A stretch of 15,024 bases of DNA from Pseudomonadota bacterium (lineage in GTDB: Bacteria; Pseudomonadota; Gammaproteobacteria; Burkholderiales; Rhodocyclaceae), in contig JAUPVD010000477.1 in NCBI GenBank assembly GCA_030917225.1, positions 1 to 15,024 on the forward strand. Direction: 5' to 3'. The notes under the pieces are model-generated. The model worked only from the letters and a program-made list of their open reading frames with translations. It was not told the origin of the DNA and did not search any database. The number at the start of each line of letters is the position of its first letter. Position 1 is the stretch's first letter. This document shows positions 11,919 through 15,024 of the stretch, in pieces. The position numbers and the translations under genes are program-made.

Positions 11919-12821
11919 CTAGAACTTCCGGTGCGCGATGAAGGCTGCAAGTTCGGCCAGGCGCTGGCTGCGTGCGCCGAAGGGGGCGAGGCTAGCCATG
12001 GCCTCGGATTCAAGCTCACCGGCAAAGCGCTGTGCGCCTTCGAGGCCGAGCAGGCTGACGTAAGTCGGCTTGTCCGCTGCGGCGTCCTTGCCGGCGGTCT
12101 TGCCCAGTGTGGCAGTGCTGGCGGTGCAATCGAGAATGTCATCGACGACCTGGAAGAGCAGGCCGGCACGCTTCGCAAAGCGATCCAGTGCATCGTGTTC
12201 GGCTTCGGGCATGGCTTTCCCGCACAGCGCGCCGAGCAGGACGGCCGCACGGATGAGTGCCCCGGTCTTGAGGGCGTGCATCAGTTCGAGTTCGGGCTGG
12301 CTCAGCGGCTTGCCGACCGAAGCCAGGTCGATCGCCTGGCCGCCGGCCATGCCGCAGGAACCGCTGGCGCGCGCCAGCACGCGCACCATCTCGATCTGGC
12401 GGGTGGGGGCGTCGGCTGGGCCGCAACGCAATGGGCGCGAAAGAATGTCGAAGGCGAGCGACTGCAGGCTGTCGCCGACGAGCAGCGCGGTTGGTTCGTC
12501 GTATTCGACATGGCACGTGGCGCGGCCACGGCGCAGCACGTCGTCGTCCATGCACGGCATGTCGTCATGGACCAGCGAATAAACGTGGATGCATTCGACG
12601 GCGCAGGCGGCAGCGTCCAGCGCTTCCGGCAGCGCTCCGGTGATTTCGCCCGCCGCAAAAGCCAGCAGGGGGCGGACGCGCTTGCCACCGCCGAGCGTGC
12701 TGTAGCGCATCGCCTGGTGCAGACGTGCCGGAATCGACTCGGCTACGGGCAGATAGCGCGCAAGCGCCGCTTCAGTTCGCGCCTGTACTTCGGCCATCCA
12801 CTCCGGGAATGCCTGGCTCAA
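11919..12821 (-). CDS. ispA: Farnesyl diphosphate synthase (TTG start)
   Basis: Short-chain trans-prenyltransferase that condenses DMAPP/GPP with IPP to farnesyl diphosphate, the precursor of quinone side chains and undecaprenyl phosphate. The 300 residues (299 in E. coli) contain GGGKRVRP (44-51), the first Asp-rich motif DDMPCMDDD (86-94), KTGALIRAA (185-193), GGQAIDL (160-166) and the second Asp-rich motif DDILD (227-231). The inserted residues in the first motif mark the bacterial FPP-synthase type. The start is TTG: TTGA overlaps the xseB stop, and GGAG lies 7 nt upstream at 12832-12829. The first in-frame ATG (12797) would have a GGAG only 3 nt away, too close. Geranylgeranyl specificity cannot be wholly excluded by eye. 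Confidence 0.95.
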   Translation of the reverse strand: MSQAFPEWMAEVQARTEAALARYLPVAESIPARLHQAMRYSTLGGGKRVRPLLAFAAGEITGALPEALDAAACAVECIHVYSLVHDDMPCMDDDVLRRGRATCHVEYDEPTALLVGDSLQSLAFDILSRPLRCGPADAPTRQIEMVRVLARASGSCGMAGGQAIDLASVGKPLSQPELELMHALKTGALIRAAVLLGALCGKAMPEAEHDALDRFAKRAGLLFQVVDDILDCTASTATLGKTAGKDAAADKPTYVSLLGLEGAQRFAGELESEAMASLAPFGARSQRLAELAAFIAHRKF

Positions 12822-13087
12822 GACGCTTCTCCGCTGCCGTTACCCGGCAATGTATCAAGTGGCCGCAACACGCCGTTGTCGAGAACGCGTACTTTTTCCT
12901 CGGCATCCTCCAGCTGACGCTGGCAGTGCTGCAGCAGCTCAACACCCCGCCGATAGGCCGTTAGCGACTCCTCGAGCGGCAGTTGGCCGGCCTCCATCGA
13001 CGCGACAAGTTTCTCAAGTTCGGCCAGTGCAGCCTCGAACTTGAGTCCGGCAACGCCGGTGACTTCAGCAGGGGTGGTTTTTGCCAT
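12818..13087 (-). CDS. xseB: Exodeoxyribonuclease VII small subunit
   Basis: Small subunit of the XseA-XseB exonuclease that degrades single-stranded DNA to oligonucleotides. Several copies bind one XseA. The 89 residues hold the family core: FEAALAELEKLVASMEAGQL, then LPLEESLTAYRRGVELLQHC and the helical QRQLEDAEEKVRVL, which together form an antiparallel helical hairpin. The C-terminal tail (about 75-89) is disordered-looking. xseA is not in the window, so the subunits are encoded apart. The gene heads the minus-strand operon xseB-ispA-dxs-folE2, and its stop overlaps the ispA start by 4 nt. This order of xseB before ispA and dxs is widely conserved in Proteobacteria. The Shine-Dalgarno before 13087 is weak. 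Confidence 0.95.
   Translation of the reverse strand: MAKTTPAEVTGVAGLKFEAALAELEKLVASMEAGQLPLEESLTAYRRGVELLQHCQRQLEDAEEKVRVLDNGVLRPLDTLPGNGSGEAS
12829..12832 (-). promoter_or_regulatory. Shine-Dalgarno that decides the ispA TTG start
   Basis: GGAG on the minus strand (12832 to 12829, within CGGAGAAG) lies inside the end of xseB, 7 nt before the TTG at 12821. The spacing is ideal and supports the non-ATG start. Confidence 0.7.
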
Positions 13088-13102
13088 GGTGACAGTGACG
13101 CC

Positions 13103-13135
13103 TCAGGGTCGTCGGGGAAACGAAGAAAACCCTGA
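13103..13135. repeat. 7-bp dyad TCAGGGT / ACCCTGA upstream of xseB
   Basis: TCAGGGT at 13103-13109 and its exact reverse complement ACCCTGA at 13129-13135 are separated by 19 bp. The right half-site abuts the candidate -10 of the xseB promoter and the left lies in its leader. Half-sites 26 bp apart could suit a regulator, or form a stem in the leader RNA. It is not a terminator on the xseB strand, since no T-run follows. Confidence 0.35.
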
Positions 13136-13165
13136 AAAATACCGTAAATAGGGGCTTTTGGTCAA
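13136..13165 (-). promoter_or_regulatory. Candidate promoter of xseB-ispA-dxs-folE2
   Basis: On the minus strand, TTGACC (13165 to 13160; 5 of 6 with the sigma-70 -35) is followed after 18 bp by TATTTT (13141 to 13136; 4 of 6). Transcription would start near 13129, giving a leader of about 40 nt before xseB. The -35 overlaps that of a promoter pointing the other way. Confidence 0.5.
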
Positions 13166-13185
13166 ATTACCGGCCGGGGTACAAT
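13158..13185 (+). promoter_or_regulatory. Candidate plus-strand promoter reading toward 13471
   Basis: TTGGTC (13158-13163; 3 of 6) and TACAAT (13180-13185; 5 of 6) are 16 bp apart. The -10 is bracketed by GGGG and CCCC (13176-13189). Transcription would start near 13192, about 280 nt before the transporter gene. Confidence 0.45.
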
Positions 13186-13191
13186 CCCCGT

Positions 13192-13470
13192 TTTGCAAAG
13201 GCCTCCGCCCTTTGCCTTCCTGGAAGAGAGGAAGGGCGCAACGAGAGCGGCCCCTGCCAGTCGCCGATGGAAGACGGCATGCGGCTTTTCCTGAGTTCTA
13301 TCGCCGCATCATGGACGACAATCTGTCGCTGATCGCATAGCGCTGATCACACTGCGCGCTTCGATATGGCGGTTTTGCCGCCTGTTCAGCGCGAACGGAT
13401 AAACGGATAAAGGTTTCCGCGCATCCTGAATGGCGTGCAGCACGTATAGAAGGACGTTTTCTTTCCGAAC
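13192..13470 (+). other. Gene-free, hairpin-rich leader or possible small RNA
   Basis: This is the main part of the only gene-free stretch over 300 bp (13088-13470). Right after the candidate transcript start come two simple hairpins: GCAAAGG/CCTTTGC (13195-13201 with 13209-13215) and CCTTCC/GGAAGG (13215-13220 with 13230-13235). Further on, GGCGG/CCGCC (13368-13372 with 13378-13382) forms a short stem without a T-run. CGCTGATC occurs twice (13327-13334, 13341-13348). I do not recognise any known riboswitch, 6S RNA or RNase P RNA here. Short open frames (for example 13267-13332, 21 codons) lack a Shine-Dalgarno and look accidental. It is either the long 5' leader of the EamA gene or a small RNA. 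Confidence 0.4.
13395..13410 (+). repeat. 8-bp tandem direct repeat ACGGATAA x2
   Basis: ACGGATAA at 13395-13402 is repeated exactly at 13403-13410 and continues with AAG. It lies 60 bp before the EamA start and is the most A/T-rich patch of the leader. An A-rich direct repeat could be an activator site or chance. Confidence 0.6.
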
Positions 13471-14337
13471 ATGCAATCCCTGTGGATGGTCGTCGCCAGC
13501 TTTCTCTTCGCCTGCATGGGCGTCTGCGTCAAGTTTGCCGCCGACACCTTTTCAGCGCCGGAAATTGTTTTTTACCGTAGCGTCATTTCACTTGCCCTGA
13601 TGTTCGGGCTGATGCGCGCGAAGGGTATCGGATTTGCCACGGTGCACGTCCGCAGTCAGGTGTTTCGGGGGGCCAGCGGCTTCGCCTCGCTGCTCATGTA
13701 CTTCTACGCTATTGCCATGCTGCCGCTGGCCACGGCGGTGACCCTCAACTACACCTCGCCGATTTTTCTTGCCCTTTATTTCTCGGCTTTTGCCGGCATG
13801 CGCCTGCGTGCCGGCATGGTCGTCGCGCTGGCCATCGGTTTTCTGGGCGTCGTTCTGCTGCTGCAGCCAACGCTGGCTTCGGATCAACTGCTCGGCGGGC
13901 TCATCGCCCTGGGCTCGGGTGTCATTTCCGGAGTGGCCTACTTCAACGTTCGCGAGCTCGGCACGCGCGGCGAGCCGGTGGCGAGAACGGTGTTCTATTT
14001 TTCCCTGTTCGCGTCGCTGTGCAGTGCGCTGTGGATGCTGCTGTACGAATTTCACCCGGTCGATCTACACGGCGGCTTGCTGCTTCTCGGCGTCGGTGGC
14101 TTCGCGACATTGGCACAACTGGCGATGACCCGCGCCTACAAACGCGGCAAGCCGATCGTCACTGCCAGCCTGGCATACACCGCCATCGTCTTCGCGAGCC
14201 TCTTCGGCGCAGTCTTCTGGGGCGACATGCTGCCCGGCGGTGCCTGGATCGGTATTGTCCTGATCGCTGCCAGTGGCGTGGCTGCCTCGTATTTTTCGCG
14301 TGCGGAATCTGTCACGATCGTGGCGGAACAGGATTAA
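13471..14337 (+). CDS. EamA/DMT-family transporter (RhaT-like permease)
   Basis: A 288-residue inner-membrane permease of the drug/metabolite transporter superfamily, with ten hydrophobic segments at about 3-22, 32-48, 67-84, 87-108, 114-131, 141-158, 172-192, 200-219, 229-249 and 257-275. This is the two-fold EamA repeat. Typical marks are the N-terminal FACMGVCVKFAAD, the EIVFYRSVISL at the start of segment 2, and the TASLAYTAIVFASLFGAVFWGD near the end of the second repeat. The substrate cannot be read from sequence; family members export amino acids, nucleobases or other metabolites. The ATG at 13471 begins right at the first membrane segment. AAGGACG is 15 nt upstream, further than usual. 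A long structured leader precedes it, and the next gene starts 38 bp after the stop. Confidence 0.9.
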   Translation: MQSLWMVVASFLFACMGVCVKFAADTFSAPEIVFYRSVISLALMFGLMRAKGIGFATVHVRSQVFRGASGFASLLMYFYAIAMLPLATAVTLNYTSPIFLALYFSAFAGMRLRAGMVVALAIGFLGVVLLLQPTLASDQLLGGLIALGSGVISGVAYFNVRELGTRGEPVARTVFYFSLFASLCSALWMLLYEFHPVDLHGGLLLLGVGGFATLAQLAMTRAYKRGKPIVTASLAYTAIVFASLFGAVFWGDMLPGGAWIGIVLIAASGVAASYFSRAESVTIVAEQD

Positions 14338-14375
14338 ACTTGAGTCGGGAAACATAACCACAACGGAGTTGAACC

Positions 14376-14726
14376 ATGATCGTTACCGATCAGCAGCCGG
14401 GCCGCGTCAATGTTGCCGTTTTCGGCGAGTTTTCACTGGCCGATTACAAGGAATTCGAAGAAGCCGTTAACTACAAGGTGAAGTTTGAAGGGCCGGTCGA
14501 TCTGTTCTTCGACCTGCGCCAGATGGGCGATTTCACCCTCGACGTAGCATGGGAGGAGTTGAAGTTCTCACGCTCGCATGCGCACAATTTCAACCGTATC
14601 GCCGTCGTTACCGACAGTCAGTGGGTTACCTGGACAGCTTGGCTGTCGCAGATCTTCGTTGATGCCGAAATGCAGATTTTTGCCGACGCCGAAGATGCCA
14701 CTGCCTGGCTGGATGTTCCTGCCTGA
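14376..14726 (+). CDS. SpoIIAA-like (STAS-fold) small protein
   Basis: A 116-residue soluble protein that looks like the SpoIIAA-like family, a STAS-related alpha/beta fold. VNVAVFGEFSLADYKEFEEAV (11-31) fits strand-helix, VDLFFDLRQMGDFT (41-54) is the central strand plus loop, FNRIAVVTDSQWVTW (72-86) the next strand, and AEMQIFADAEDATAWL (97-112) the last strand and helix. Such proteins have no settled role; links to anti-sigma regulation or lipid binding are only by fold. No Ser in a clear phosphorylation position like that of SpoIIAA can be claimed. CGGAG (14364-14368) lies 7 nt before the ATG. It sits 38 bp after the transporter and 13 bp before the sulfurtransferase, so co-transcription with both is likely. 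Confidence 0.75.
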   Translation: MIVTDQQPGRVNVAVFGEFSLADYKEFEEAVNYKVKFEGPVDLFFDLRQMGDFTLDVAWEELKFSRSHAHNFNRIAVVTDSQWVTWTAWLSQIFVDAEMQIFADAEDATAWLDVPA

Positions 14727-14739
14727 CGTGAAACACGCG

Positions 14740-15024
14740 ATGTTTGAAACATTGATTGATGGCGCTACGCTGCAGGATCATCTGCACGATCCTGCCTGGT
14801 GCGTCGTCGATCTTCGCCATCAGCTCGCCGATACTTCGTATGGCGAGCGGGTCTATGCTGCGTCGCATGTCCCGGGGGCGATTTTCCTGCATCTGGACCG
14901 CGATCTCTCGGGGCCGATGACCGGCACTAACGGGCGGCACCCGCTTCCGGACATGCAAGACCTAGCCACCCGCCTTGGCGAGGCAGGGATCGGCAACGAT
15001 ACGCAGGTGGTGGTCTACGACGAC
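14740..15024 (+). CDS. Thiosulfate/3-mercaptopyruvate sulfurtransferase, N-terminal part (partial)
   Basis: The window ends inside this gene; 95 codons are visible. WCVVDLRHQLADTSYGERVY (20-39), AASHVPGAIFLHLDRDLSGP (40-59) and HPLPD (66-70) match the non-catalytic first rhodanese domain of SseA-type sulfurtransferases, which transfer sulfur from thiosulfate or 3-mercaptopyruvate to an acceptor such as cyanide or thioredoxin. The catalytic Cys loop would be in the second domain, beyond 15024, so the donor specificity cannot be judged. The ATG at 14740 has no good Shine-Dalgarno. An in-frame GTG at 14728, only 1 nt after the preceding stop, is an alternative that would add four residues. The tight spacing suggests translation coupled to the SpoIIAA-like gene. 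Confidence 0.85.
   Translation, partial: MFETLIDGATLQDHLHDPAWCVVDLRHQLADTSYGERVYAASHVPGAIFLHLDRDLSGPMTGTNGRHPLPDMQDLATRLGEAGIGNDTQVVVYDD

Noticed and set aside
11877..12917. 346-codon plus-strand open frame antisense to ispA
   Set aside because: It is the complement of a certain ispA gene with all catalytic motifs. Long antisense frames are expected in GC-rich DNA, and its product looks low-complexity.
13195..13270. Resemblance of GCAAAG...CCTCCG...CCGATGG to a c-di-GMP-I (GEMM) or SAH riboswitch
   Set aside because: Only scattered short words match. The order of conserved blocks and the tetraloop/receptor and pseudoknot parts cannot be found, so no riboswitch is called.
13158..13340. 60-codon open frame on the plus strand from a TTG in the gene-free stretch
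   Set aside because: Its start overlaps the candidate -35, so it would precede the transcript start; it has no Shine-Dalgarno, and the Arg/Pro-rich product resembles no family.

Overview
The window is a GC-rich chromosomal segment of a betaproteobacterium. The gene order (ilvH-ilvC-pssA-leuA; rpsP-rimM-trmD-rplS; xseB-ispA-dxs-folE2) and the protein sequences suggest Rhodocyclales (Dechloromonas/Azoarcus-like). That placement is inference from gene content and was not tested by a search. Nearly all of the window is housekeeping or core metabolism. I see no tRNA, rRNA, insertion sequence, prophage or CRISPR array.

Layout. 1-3616 (+): the last codons of a probable acetolactate synthase small subunit, then ilvC, pssA and leuA, i.e. 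branched-chain amino acid synthesis with a phospholipid gene set inside it, closed by a strong intrinsic terminator. 3615-4549 (-): a WrbA-like flavoprotein and a DUF2069 membrane protein, translationally overlapped. 4570-5412 (+): a YihY/BrkB-family membrane protein starting 20 bp from wrbA. 5413-6918 (-): a 501-residue protein of unrecognised family that carries the two signature motifs of a PilZ (cyclic-di-GMP binding) domain. 7047-9136 (+): the ribosomal protein/tRNA modification operon rpsP-rimM-trmD-rplS, with a clear extended -10 promoter and a perfect bidirectional terminator. 9165-13087 (-): xseB-ispA-dxs-folE2, combining exonuclease VII small subunit, the first (DXP synthase) and the FPP-forming steps of isoprenoid synthesis, and the zinc-independent type IB GTP cyclohydrolase. 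13088-13470: the only gene-free stretch over 300 bp, with two divergent promoter candidates sharing one -35 region and a GC-rich, hairpin-rich leader of unknown purpose. 13471-15024 (+): an EamA/DMT transporter, a small SpoIIAA-like protein and the 5' part of a two-domain sulfurtransferase.

Nothing here is clearly a new multi-gene system. The observations most worth following are the putative PilZ receptor (5413-6918), the promoter pair and structured leader at 13088-13470, the SD-less back-to-back starts of wrbA and yihY around a near-palindromic -10, and an exact 15-bp in-frame tandem duplication in trmD.
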